A stretch of DNA of 16,201 nt from Acidobacteriota bacterium (GTDB taxonomy: Bacteria > Acidobacteriota > Terriglobia > Acidiferrales > UBA7541). This document shows, piece by piece, positions 1-6,378 of this stretch. Location of the stretch: positions 1-16,201 of the forward strand of contig QHYO01000231.1 of assembly GCA_003224135.1 (NCBI GenBank), written 5' to 3'. Every line of letters starts with the position of its first letter. Positions within the stretch are counted from its first letter, which is position 1. The notes under the pieces are model-generated. The model had not been told where the DNA came from, searched no databases, and was given only the letters and a program-made list of their open reading frames with translations. The position numbers and the translations under genes were made by a program.

Positions 1-184
1 GGAAAGGATGCTGGGTCAGTTGGACAAGCGGGACCGGGCAATGCTGGTGCTGAAGGAAGTGGAAGGTTTCTCAGTGGAAGAAATCGCGGAATCCATGGGA
101 CTGAATGCGAATACAGTGAAGGTCCGGTTGTTCAGAGCCCGGCGGCGAATTATCGAATACAGCCGGCGCGAGAAAAAAGATTAG
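1..184 (+). CDS. ECF-type RNA polymerase sigma factor, C-terminal part (sigma-70 region 4)
   Basis: The reading frame is open from base 2 to a TAG at 182-184, so only the last 60 codons are inside the window and the start lies upstream. The visible part is sigma-70 region 4, the helix-turn-helix that reads the -35 element. It has the usual pattern of a hydrophobic helix (AMLVLKEVEGFS), the HTH core (VEEIAESMGLNANTVKVRL) and a basic tail (FRARRRIIEYSRR). Small sigma factors of the extracytoplasmic function group end this way. The next gene, 34 bases downstream on the same strand, encodes a membrane protein with a zinc anti-sigma motif, which supports the ECF assignment. The subgroup cannot be set without region 2. 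Confident for family, unsure for subgroup. Confidence 0.9.
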   Translation, partial: ERMLGQLDKRDRAMLVLKEVEGFSVEEIAESMGLNANTVKVRLFRARRRIIEYSRREKKD

Positions 185-218
185 CGTAAAGGGAACCGGC
201 ACGAGGAGGTACTGAATC

Positions 219-731
219 ATGTGGATGCTGACAAAGCGAACCGGCAAACAATGCGAAGGTGTGCGCGATGCGTTGGAACGCAGCACAGAGCAGCGAGGGG
301 CCCGAGGAATCGTTGCGCTTGGGACTTTGCTGGCGCGGCTGCCGGAACGCGGGCGCAAACACGTGAGTGAGTGCAGCGATTGCCGAACGTTTGCGGAGGA
401 ACTGCTCGAAGTACGCGGAATGTTTGAAAGCGAAGAGAATGGAGCAAGGCCGGGGCCTTATTTTCTGGCTCGTGTAATGGCGGCGATAGCGGACCGCGAA
501 ATGGAATTGGAAAAGAGCGCGCAGACCTGGGCCGCTGTACCGCGGCTGGCATACCGGTTTTCGGTGCTGGTGTCGCTCACGCTCTTGATTACGGGGAGTT
601 GGCTCTATCAGCGGCCGGCGCACACCATCACCGTCGCCGGCGTGAGCGCCGAGCAGAGTTCGGAAGGTCTAGTCGAAGGTGGCGGAACAACCATGCAGGA
701 TGATTTCCTGCTCAACACGGCGGGCCGATAG
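219..731 (+). CDS. zinc-finger transmembrane anti-sigma factor
   Basis: A 170-residue protein with a good Shine-Dalgarno (GAGGAGG near 203-209) before the ATG. Residues 48-55 form an H-x3-C-x2-C motif (H48, C52, C55), the signature of zinc anti-sigma domains (ZAS/zf-HC2). C12 is a possible fourth ligand. One membrane helix is predicted at about residues 113-130, giving a cytoplasmic N-terminal half that would hold the sigma factor and a short extracytoplasmic tail of about 40 residues. It lies directly downstream of an ECF sigma factor and 2 bases upstream of a periplasmic Spy/CnrX-like gene, so the three probably form one operon. The family role is to sequester the sigma factor at the membrane until a signal releases it. 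The signal is not evident. Role well supported; partner inferred from adjacency. Confidence 0.82.
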   Translation: MWMLTKRTGKQCEGVRDALERSTEQRGARGIVALGTLLARLPERGRKHVSECSDCRTFAEELLEVRGMFESEENGARPGPYFLARVMAAIADREMELEKSAQTWAAVPRLAYRFSVLVSLTLLITGSWLYQRPAHTITVAGVSAEQSSEGLVEGGGTTMQDDFLLNTAGR

Positions 732-733
732 CA

Positions 734-1132
734 ATGACAGAACCGAATATCCGGCAAAAGGCAACTCTTTGGCTTGCGACCGTGTTCGTTCTCGGAGCGG
801 CGCTCGGCGGGGTACTGGGTTATGCATTTGCTCATCGCAGCTACGCCGCTGAACCATCTGTTATGACAGCGGAAGCCAGACGCGCTCAGAAGCGAGAGCA
901 GCTTAAGCGCGACGTGGGCTTGACTCCTGACCAGCAGAAGCAGGTGGCGGCAATTCTCGATCAGGCACAGGTGGAGTACAAAGTCGTGCACGACGTAATG
1001 GAACCGCAGATCGACGCCATCCGGCAGAAGAACAGGGATAAAATTCGAGCGCTGATGACGCCAGAACAGAAGCCGAAGCTTGAAGAGTTTCTGCGTAAGC
1101 TCGACGACGAACGCAAACGCAACAGCCAGTAA
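734..1132 (+). CDS. membrane-anchored periplasmic Spy/CpxP/CnrX-like protein
   Basis: A 132-residue protein with an N-terminal membrane helix at about residues 11-33, rich in Gly and Ala, followed by a highly charged, all-helical periplasmic domain. It carries two LTxxQ-type motifs, LTPDQ (63-67) and MTPEQ (108-112), the hallmark of the Spy/CpxP and metal-sensor (CnrX/ZraP, Metal_resist) families. Its ATG is 2 bases after the stop of the anti-sigma gene, so the two are likely translationally coupled. In CnrYXH-type systems a protein of this fold is the periplasmic sensor that acts through an anti-sigma factor. Here H86 is the only histidine in the periplasmic domain, so metal binding is not obvious, and a chaperone or envelope-stress role is equally possible. 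Fold assignment fairly secure, function inferred. Confidence 0.72.
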   Translation: MTEPNIRQKATLWLATVFVLGAALGGVLGYAFAHRSYAAEPSVMTAEARRAQKREQLKRDVGLTPDQQKQVAAILDQAQVEYKVVHDVMEPQIDAIRQKNRDKIRALMTPEQKPKLEEFLRKLDDERKRNSQ

Positions 1133-1182
1133 GACCTCACTACAAAATTCTGCAGGGGCGATCAGGCACTCACACACAAAGC

Positions 1183-1644
1183 CTAGAAGGGAATGTCTTC
1201 GTCTGAAATTTCGGGGCCGGAAGTGGTGCTGCCACCGAAGTCGTCAGCGGGTGCCGATTGATCATGCTCTTCCGTGCGTGAGCCACCGCCTCCGGAACCG
1301 CTCCCGCCGCCATCGCCGCGGCCGCCGAGCATGCGGAAATTGCTGGCGACGACTTCAAAGCTGGTCCGTTTCTGGCCTTCCTTGTCTTGCCATTCGCGAG
1401 ACTGAATCCGTCCTTCGATAAAAACCAGCGAGCCTTTTTTGAGGTATTGCTGCGCGATCTCCGCCTGTTTGCCCCACACAACAATCTTGTGCCACTCCGT
1501 GCGCTTCTGGCGATCTCCGGCTTTGTCTTTGTAGGTTTCATCGGTAGCGACGCTGAAATTAGCCACAGCCTGGCCACCACCGGTGTAACGCGTCTCCGGA
1601 TCACGGCCAAGACGCCCGACGAGGATGACTTTGTTTACGGACAT
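1183..1644 (-). CDS. ssb: single-stranded DNA-binding protein
   Basis: A 153-residue SSB that coats single-stranded DNA in replication, recombination and repair, and recruits partner proteins through its tail. The OB-fold occupies about residues 1-108, starting with the typical SVNKVILVGRLGRDPE and containing WHKIVVWGKQAE and GSLVFIEGRIQSREW. A Gly/Ser-rich disordered linker follows, and the protein ends in the acidic tip DEDIPF, the conserved docking peptide. I chose the ATG at 1642-1644 because AGGGAG lies 7 bases upstream and homologues begin MSVNKV. A GTG two codons further upstream (1650) would sit inside that ribosome-binding region. It converges with the 734-1132 gene across about 50 bases with no clear terminator. 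Family length is normal. Confidence 0.96.
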   Translation of the reverse strand: MSVNKVILVGRLGRDPETRYTGGGQAVANFSVATDETYKDKAGDRQKRTEWHKIVVWGKQAEIAQQYLKKGSLVFIEGRIQSREWQDKEGQKRTSFEVVASNFRMLGGRGDGGGSGSGGGGSRTEEHDQSAPADDFGGSTTSGPEISDEDIPF

Positions 1645-1666
1645 GAGCACTCTCCCTGAATTCGTG

Positions 1667-1695
1667 ACGATAGCATGCTGAATACAAAAAGTGAA
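1667..1695 (-). promoter_or_regulatory. possible ssb promoter
   Basis: On the minus strand TTCACT (-35) and TATCGT (-10) are separated by exactly 17 bases, upstream of ssb in the roughly 100-base gap after yceH. The match to the sigma-70 consensus is only moderate (4/6 and 3/6), so this is a weak call based on spacing and position. Confidence 0.28.
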
Positions 1696-1748
1696 ATTGG
1701 TGAGGGAAAGTGGTTAGGGACAGTGAAGCTCACAAAACACGTCGGGCC

Positions 1749-2423
1749 TCATTCAAATTGTTTTCGAAAGGCGGCAAACTGGGATTTGAGGTCCGCGATT
1801 TGATCGCGAAGTTGCGCGATCTCCTCGGCGAGGGATTCCAGGCGACCGCCGGATAAGGATTCCGGTGGTGGCAGAGGTTCGCGTGAAGCAGCCGTGGAGT
1901 TTGCAGGTGCCGGAGGCGCCGTCGGCTCCGAATCGCCGAGAAGATGCGCATAGCGAGCTTCTTTCGTGCCGGGTTGACGGGGCAGCAGGGTCACAAGCGG
2001 AGGTTCGCGCTTCGCAAGGCGCTCTAGTGCGGAATGCACGCTTTCCAGATCTTCGAAGGGGTGCATGCGCGAGGCGCGAGTTCTGAGTTCTCCCGGTGTT
2101 TGCGGTCCACGTAAAAGTAGTTCACATATTATGGGAATTTCCGGGCGATAAAAATTGAATGCGTCCTGAAGGCGATGCTCGAATTTGGTCACGCGGCTGT
2201 CGCTCGCGCTAACCGAACGTACAAGAGATTGCGATTCCAGGTGATTCAGCGCTTTGCGGACCTCATATTCCTCGAGGTGCAAAACTGGATCGCGGTTCGA
2301 CTTCTGGTTGCACGCGTTGGTGAGAGCGTTCAGCGAGAGCGGATAATACTCCGGCGTGGTGATTTCTTTTTCGATGAGCGACCCGAGAACGCGTGCTTCG
2401 ATGGGCGTGAGAGTGACCTGCAT
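1749..2423 (-). CDS. yceH: YceH family protein (DUF480), double winged-helix
   Basis: A 224-residue member of the YceH/DUF480 family, close to the roughly 215 residues of E. coli YceH. The N-terminus LTPIEARVLGSLIEKEITTPE, then YPLSLNALTNACNQKSNRDPV and the segment SRVTKFEHRL, are the family signature, spread over two winged-helix domains (about residues 1-85 and 90-155). A Pro/Ala-rich linker leads to a C-terminal coiled coil (about 195-224) with the heptad-like LAEEIAQLRDQIADLKSQF. The frame is open further upstream to 2618, but homologues begin at this Met (MQVTLT), so I used the ATG at 2421-2423; its ribosome-binding site is poor (GAAGG almost touching the start). The function of the family is not established; the fold suggests DNA binding. 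It is followed by ssb on the same strand. Confidence 0.9.
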   Translation of the reverse strand: MQVTLTPIEARVLGSLIEKEITTPEYYPLSLNALTNACNQKSNRDPVLHLEEYEVRKALNHLESQSLVRSVSASDSRVTKFEHRLQDAFNFYRPEIPIICELLLRGPQTPGELRTRASRMHPFEDLESVHSALERLAKREPPLVTLLPRQPGTKEARYAHLLGDSEPTAPPAPANSTAASREPLPPPESLSGGRLESLAEEIAQLRDQIADLKSQFAAFRKQFE

Positions 2424-2676
2424 GCCTTCAATTCTACCGAAAGGAGAATTTAACGAAAGGCGAAGTTGCGCGGCAGATTGCGCGTTCGCAACACACGCGC
2501 CGAACAATTCCGAACAGAGCCTGTACCTCTGGACAGGGTGATGCATTGGGGGAGTACTTTCTTGCGCGGTCTGGAGCCAAACCTCGCGACGTGGCCTAGT
2601 GACTATGGTCAAAATCAATAGAACCCGCTGCAGGGAATTTCAAACCGAGCGAATGCGGGCGGGCGAGGGAGTCCCC

Positions 2677-3216
2677 GTGAAAACAATCTCGAAATTATTT
2701 GCGGCGACGGTATTGGTTCTTTCCTTTGCGAGCATGCAGGCGGCGGCGCAAGGCCCAGCAGGCGCGGGTGCAGGAGCTGCGGCTGGCGGTGGCACGTCTT
2801 CTCGCTCCTACAATCCGATGAAGTGGATCGGGAAGAAGGACGCCAAGCCAAGAGGAGACGCACCGTTTGCAAACGACGAAGTGGAAAAGCGTCTTGAAGC
2901 GAAATTGCGAGCGATGCAGGTGCTGAGCGAGACTGCAACGCTGAAGGAATCGTGCGTGAATTTTGTGCAGCGCGTGGATTGCCTTGCGGTGCTGCATGCG
3001 AGCCACAATGTGGGCTTGAATTTTGAGTGCCTGAAATCGAATGTGACTGGCGTGCGGGTCGGAACGGATACCAGTTCGTGCCGGATGCCTGCGGGCGATA
3101 AGCCCTTGAGTCTTGCGAAGACGATTAAGCTATTGAAGCCTGACGCCGATGCAAAGGGAGCGGCGAAGGATGCGGAGACGGTTGCAAAACAGGAGCTGGC
3201 AGAGGCGGGCGTCTAG
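2677..3216 (+). CDS. secreted four-cysteine protein, family not recognised
   Basis: I do not recognise this 179-residue protein. It starts with a clear signal peptide (KTISKLFAATVLVLSFASM, likely cleavage after AAA-Q near residue 25), followed by a Gly/Ala-rich stretch (27-40), a basic patch and a mostly helical body with cysteines at 93, 102, 118 and 135. The cysteine spacing suggests two disulphides in the periplasm. The C-terminal 20 residues are Ala/Glu/Lys-rich. I chose the GTG at 2677-2679 because GCGAGGGAG lies a few bases upstream and the signal peptide begins there; an ATG at 2653 is the alternative and would add 8 residues. It is divergent from yceH and its 3' end faces cpoB. No enzymatic motif is seen. 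Export is well supported, function unknown. Confidence 0.7.
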   Translation: MKTISKLFAATVLVLSFASMQAAAQGPAGAGAGAAAGGGTSSRSYNPMKWIGKKDAKPRGDAPFANDEVEKRLEAKLRAMQVLSETATLKESCVNFVQRVDCLAVLHASHNVGLNFECLKSNVTGVRVGTDTSSCRMPAGDKPLSLAKTIKLLKPDADAKGAAKDAETVAKQELAEAGV

Positions 3217-3373
3217 CTTCGAAAAGGATAGAAATCGCGGTTTTCGGCGGTCTCAAAGTCATGGAGAGGTAGAAGCCTTTTATTATCAAGCAATTGCCAG
3301 GAAAACAGACAAAAAGGCGGTTAACTGCTTTTATGGTGAAAGCTCAGGGGCTTTGAGGCGATGAATGCGAAAA

Positions 3374-4240
3374 TCAGGCTGCAGTAGCCGCTACTCCGAG
3401 TTCTTTCAGCTTTGCACGGGCGCGGCGTTCTTCCTCAGTGCCCGGATATCGCTTGACGACTTCGCGTAGTTCTTTTACGCCCGGTGTTTTTTGGCCCATC
3501 TCGATCAGCGCCATGCCTTTTTTGAGGCGAGCTGGAGCGAGTTTAAAGCTCTTCGGATAATTGGTCAAAACTTCACCGAGATAGAACTGGGCGTTTGAGG
3601 CCAGGTCGGTGTCGCCGTAATACTTCAAGTAATCCTGGAACTCAGAGCGGGCAAGATCGTACTTGCCGCTGGTGATGTCGCGGAGGCCGTTGGAATAAAG
3701 CGTATCCGCGCTGGGCGCGGAGCCCGCTGGGGAGCCCGCAGGCGATCCAGTAGGCTGCATATTTGCGCCGCCCGGAGCCGAAGCCGGTGCCGCCCCTGGG
3801 GGCACGGCGCCGCCAGAAATTTTAGCGTCGACGCTTTGAACGGTATTTTGCAGATCGACGAGCTGCTGATTTAATTTGCCGAGGCGGGATTTAATTTCCT
3901 CGAGATTGTCAGAGAGTCCTTGCACCTGAGTGGACATGGTGTCGAGACGCGCGCCGGAATTTGCTTGCACATCCTGAACGGATTTCTGCAGGCCGCTCAT
4001 GGTTCCGTTGAGCTTGCCAACGGTGTCGTTGGATTGCTCGATGAGCGTGCGCATGACGGTGTGGTCCTGGGTGACCTGGGTGGCGATGTCTTTTTGGCCT
4101 TGGAGAAGCGAAGTGACGTCGCGTTGAAGCTCAATAATTTCGCGGGCGACGGCTGCTGCGGGACGCGGACCGATGAGGCTGCCGCAAATCGCGCCCACGA
4201 CCAGAGCGGCGCCGAATCCAGCGAGATTGCGATAACGCAT
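3374..4240 (-). CDS. cpoB: CpoB/YbgF, Tol-Pal-associated periplasmic TPR protein, with probable internal deletion
   Basis: A 288-residue periplasmic protein that in other bacteria links Tol-Pal to peptidoglycan synthesis during constriction. It has an N-terminal signal or anchor (about 5-30), a long coiled coil (33-140, with LEEIKSRLGKLNQQLVDLQN), a Pro/Ala/Gly linker (144-178) and C-terminal TPR repeats starting at DTLYSNGLRDITSGKYDLA. The ATG has a strong GAGGAGGAGGAG upstream. The TPR region reads LGE (221-223) directly into VLTNYPKSFK. In the family about 17-20 residues (the helix pair of the second TPR) lie between these two elements. The frame stays open, so this would be an in-frame loss of roughly 50-60 bases at about 3571-3572. 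Gene order (tolQRAB, pal, cpoB) supports the name; a gene on the other strand separates it from pal. Confidence 0.88.
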   Translation of the reverse strand: MRYRNLAGFGAALVVGAICGSLIGPRPAAAVAREIIELQRDVTSLLQGQKDIATQVTQDHTVMRTLIEQSNDTVGKLNGTMSGLQKSVQDVQANSGARLDTMSTQVQGLSDNLEEIKSRLGKLNQQLVDLQNTVQSVDAKISGGAVPPGAAPASAPGGANMQPTGSPAGSPAGSAPSADTLYSNGLRDITSGKYDLARSEFQDYLKYYGDTDLASNAQFYLGEVLTNYPKSFKLAPARLKKGMALIEMGQKTPGVKELREVVKRYPGTEEERRARAKLKELGVAATAA

Positions 4241-4611
4241 GAAAACTCCTCCTCCTCAGTAACCTTGCCTAGCTGGGCCTGGCCGGATGAGCCGGACGCA
4301 GTGCGTGCATGAAGGCTGTCATTTAACTTTAGCGGGAGAATCGCGCAGGAGCAAGAGGCTGTCCGCAGCAGTCGGCCATACGTCAGATTCGCCGCATGGC
4401 CTGCGAAAAGTCGGGAAGCGCGATCATTTCGTACCTATTGCGCCGAAAAGCGATCCACCAACAACTTTCCTTATCCGTCCACTCCTGCCTAGCCCCTTCC
4501 AAGTTCCTTGACAAGCTGCTAACGGGGCCTTAGTGTTCTCTCACGACTTCTAACGATTCTTAATATCAGGTGTATCTGTCGGTTAGCGGCAGCACCACCA
4601 GGAGGATAGCT
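4241..4611. other. divergent intergenic region between cpoB and the PEP-CTERM gene
   Basis: About 370 bases without a convincing gene. It should hold both the cpoB promoter (minus) and the PEP-CTERM gene promoter (plus). I see a good plus-strand promoter at 4508-4536 and the two ribosome-binding sites at its ends. I could not find a convincing minus-strand promoter for cpoB, nor any repeat or RNA structure. Confidence 0.5.
4508..4536 (+). promoter_or_regulatory. sigma-70-like promoter of the PEP-CTERM gene
   Basis: A perfect -35 TTGACA (4508-4513), a 17-base spacer and TAGTGT (4531-4536) as a -10 with the conserved TA...T positions. Transcription would start near 4543, leaving a leader of about 70 bases before the strong AGGAGG (4600-4605) and the ATG at 4612. 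Confidence 0.5.
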
Positions 4612-5271
4612 ATGTGGCGATTTGTCTCGCTCCTCGCAATTCTAATCGCATCACCCGCAATCAACTGGTGTGACACAGTTCAGTTTACAGTTGCTCCGGC
4701 GAATATAGGAACGCCCATCCAGGGACCAGTGGACTTTGACCTTTTCTCCTCTGGCCTCAATGGCACTGTGCTCGCGGGTCAAAGTCTTTCGTTGGATTTG
4801 CTGCTCGATAACGACGTGCTCGCAAGATTATTTCTGATAGACCCAGGCACGTTCGGGATAGGGCTCGATATTCATACGAACGCAGGAGTATTTCCGGGAT
4901 TTGCGGGGCCTACCACGGGATATCTTCTGGACGCCAATGGTAACCAGTTCGGCGGCACTCAGGTTGCTGGGAGAGCCGCCGGTGATGATGGGACATTTGG
5001 CATGGGACTGGTTTCGTTTACCTTAGGCAATTTAGGAGGAGCACAAGCCATTGACATCAGCGGCGTGCACTTCGACACCTCATTGCCCACCAATGGATTT
5101 GTGATCACGGACGCTCAGCTTCGCTTCAGTTTTAATACTGCCACTGACAGGGCTGAATTCGGAACCGCGCAACAGTTGCCAGAACCGTCGACGAAGGGGC
5201 TAACCCTCGCTGGCGCGCTGGTGATCGCCCTTACAGCCTGGCGCAGTCGTCGCAAACAGCTCGTGCTGTAG
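4612..5271 (+). CDS. PEP-CTERM sorting-domain protein, exported
   Basis: A 219-residue exported protein. The ATG has AGGAGG 6 bases upstream, and a signal peptide (about 1-19, WRFVSLLAILIASPA) follows. The middle is a Gly/Thr/Asp-rich, probably all-beta domain that I cannot name. The C-terminus has the three-part PEP-CTERM signal: PEP at 190-192, a membrane helix at about 197-210 and a basic cluster RSRRK (211-215). Proteins of this class are processed by an exosortase (EpsH/XrtA type) and delivered to the cell surface or extracellular matrix. No exosortase is in the window. The gene lies in the opposite orientation between cpoB and pal, splitting the usual pal-cpoB pair, and has its own promoter. 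Sorting class confident; function of the beta domain unknown. Confidence 0.85.
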   Translation: MWRFVSLLAILIASPAINWCDTVQFTVAPANIGTPIQGPVDFDLFSSGLNGTVLAGQSLSLDLLLDNDVLARLFLIDPGTFGIGLDIHTNAGVFPGFAGPTTGYLLDANGNQFGGTQVAGRAAGDDGTFGMGLVSFTLGNLGGAQAIDISGVHFDTSLPTNGFVITDAQLRFSFNTATDRAEFGTAQQLPEPSTKGLTLAGALVIALTAWRSRRKQLVL

Positions 5272-5455
5272 TCTCATCTCTGCTCTTTTCCACAGCTGAC
5301 AGAAGAGTTTCACGCACACACGTCCGACGTGTCCAAGATAACCGTCGATGCAGGAATCTATTTGCTGTGCCATTTGTGTCAGGGAGTTTTGGACGACCAA
5401 CCGTGACCGGTGACCATTGCAGTTTATGAAGTAACCGCGGATTGATAAGGACAAA

Positions 5456-5486
5456 GGGTGGCCTTCGATAGGATCAAAGGCCACCC
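5456..5486 (-). terminator. intrinsic terminator after pal
   Basis: A perfect 10-bp inverted repeat, GGGTGGCCTT (5456-5465) and AAGGCCACCC (5477-5486), with an 11-base loop. Read on the minus strand it is followed by TTTGTCCTT, and it lies about 35 bases past the pal stop codon (5520-5522). It should end the tol-pal transcript before the convergent PEP-CTERM gene. Confidence 0.8.
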
Positions 5487-5519
5487 CGAATTACGTTGTT
5501 TGGAGTTACCGTGTGCCGA

Positions 5520-5840
5520 TTACTTCGCCATGACGAAGTGACCGCGGCGGTTTTGCTGCCAGCAGCTTTCGTTGCTTTCCATGCAGAACGGCTTTTCTTT
5601 TCCGTAGCTGACGGTGCTGACACGGTCGGCGCCTATGCCGAGCGAGACGAGATACTGTTTGACGGCTGCCGCGCGGCGATCGCCTAGAGCGAGGTTGTAT
5701 TCTGTCGAGCCGCGTTCGTCGCAGTGACCTTCCACGACGACCTTGACCTGCGGATAATTGCGCAAGAAATCGGCGGACTTGGCCAAAGCAGCGCGAGCAT
5801 CGGAGCGGATGTCAGCTTTATCGAGGTCGAAGTAAGCGTT
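5520..5840 (-). CDS. pal: Pal, C-terminal OmpA-like peptidoglycan-binding part (frame-shifted from its N-terminus)
   Basis: This frame encodes the OmpA-like domain of the peptidoglycan-associated lipoprotein. After a TGA at 5841-5843 it reads NAYFDLDKADIRSDARAAL, then VVVEGHCDERGSTEYNLALG and RRAAAVKQYL, the conserved peptidoglycan-contacting segment, and ends KPFCMESNESCWQQNRRGHF, a usual tail of the family in this type of bacterium. There is no start codon of its own before the FDLDK motif. The signal peptide, lipobox and Ig-like domain are in the neighbouring frame (5841-6214). A missing A in the GAAAC run near 5839-5843, or a larger linker loss of 3n+1 bases, would rejoin the two parts. 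The intrinsic terminator follows directly. Confidence 0.85.
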   Translation of the reverse strand, partial: NAYFDLDKADIRSDARAALAKSADFLRNYPQVKVVVEGHCDERGSTEYNLALGDRRAAAVKQYLVSLGIGADRVSTVSYGKEKPFCMESNESCWQQNRRGHFVMAK

Positions 5841-6214
5841 TCAGCGGGAGGTGCTGCGACAGTGACTCGCACAGTCGAATCCGCGGAACCGCCGGGGCCG
5901 CTGGCGGTGATGGTGTAAGTGGTGGAGTCAGAGGGGGTGACTTTGGTTGAGCCCTCCGGCGCCACGGCCCCAACTTCCGGCGCGATCGTCAGCTGAGTGG
6001 CATTGGTTGAGGACCAGCTCAGCGTGACGGCGTCACCCTTATTGATAGAAGTGGGATTCGCCTGGAGCGTGACGGTCGGACGCGCGGCGGGTGGTTCCGA
6101 TGTAGGCGCAGTTCCAGTAATGACAGGTTTCTTGCTGCAGCCCACGGTCAGGGCAGCGGCGGCAAAAGCAACCAGGAGACAAGCGCGATAAAACGGTCGG
6201 GCAACCTCAGTCAT
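5841..6214 (-). CDS. pal: Pal, N-terminal lipoprotein and Ig-like part (frame-shifted)
   Basis: Start of the outer-membrane lipoprotein Pal, which tethers the outer membrane to peptidoglycan and binds TolB and TolA. The ATG at 6212-6214 has GGAGG 9 bases upstream. A lipoprotein signal peptide leads to TVGC with the lipidated Cys at residue 26. Residues about 43-122 form an Ig-like/PKD-type beta domain (RPTVTLQANPTSINKG ... TTYTITASGPGGSADS), an insertion not found in the short E. coli Pal. The frame then reads APPAETL, after which it leaves the Pal protein and runs on in a meaningless frame to a stop near 5684. The OmpA domain resumes one frame over. It probably has its own promoter at 6316-6344 in addition to read-through from tolB. 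Confidence 0.85.
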
Positions 6215-6315
6215 GCTAAGTATCCTCCTCGACGAAGTAAATTCCGATTGGGTTCTCTTTTTTTGGAGCGGGAACATGGTACCACTACTGAAGTGCGGAT
6301 GAAATGTCGTGTCAC

Positions 6316-6344
6316 GATATATTTCCTATCGCGCATAAGATCAA
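6316..6344 (-). promoter_or_regulatory. possible pal promoter
   Basis: On the minus strand TTGATC (-35, 6339-6344) and TATATC (-10, 6316-6321) are 17 bases apart in the gap between tolB and pal, each matching the sigma-70 consensus at 4 of 6 positions. Transcription would start near 6309, about 95 bases before the pal ATG. This would let Pal be made independently of tolB, as is known for pal in E. coli. Confidence 0.4.
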
Positions 6345-6378
6345 CAGTCACTTCTAACGCTCGGACCAGTTCGGCGAT

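Noticed and set aside
3270..3345. Possible cpoB terminator with T-rich stretch on the minus strand
   Set aside because: There is a CCTTTTTGTCTGTTTT tract, but the only nearby dyad (around GGTTAAC) has no loop and a mismatch, so it is not a convincing hairpin.
5289..5312. Possible terminator after the PEP-CTERM gene (CTCTT ... AAGAGTTT)
   Set aside because: Only a 5-bp stem with a long loop and three T residues; too weak to call.
5200..5484. Minus-strand open frame of 94 codons downstream of pal
   Set aside because: Its start lies inside the pal terminator hairpin, it overlaps the end of the PEP-CTERM gene, and it has no familiar motif.
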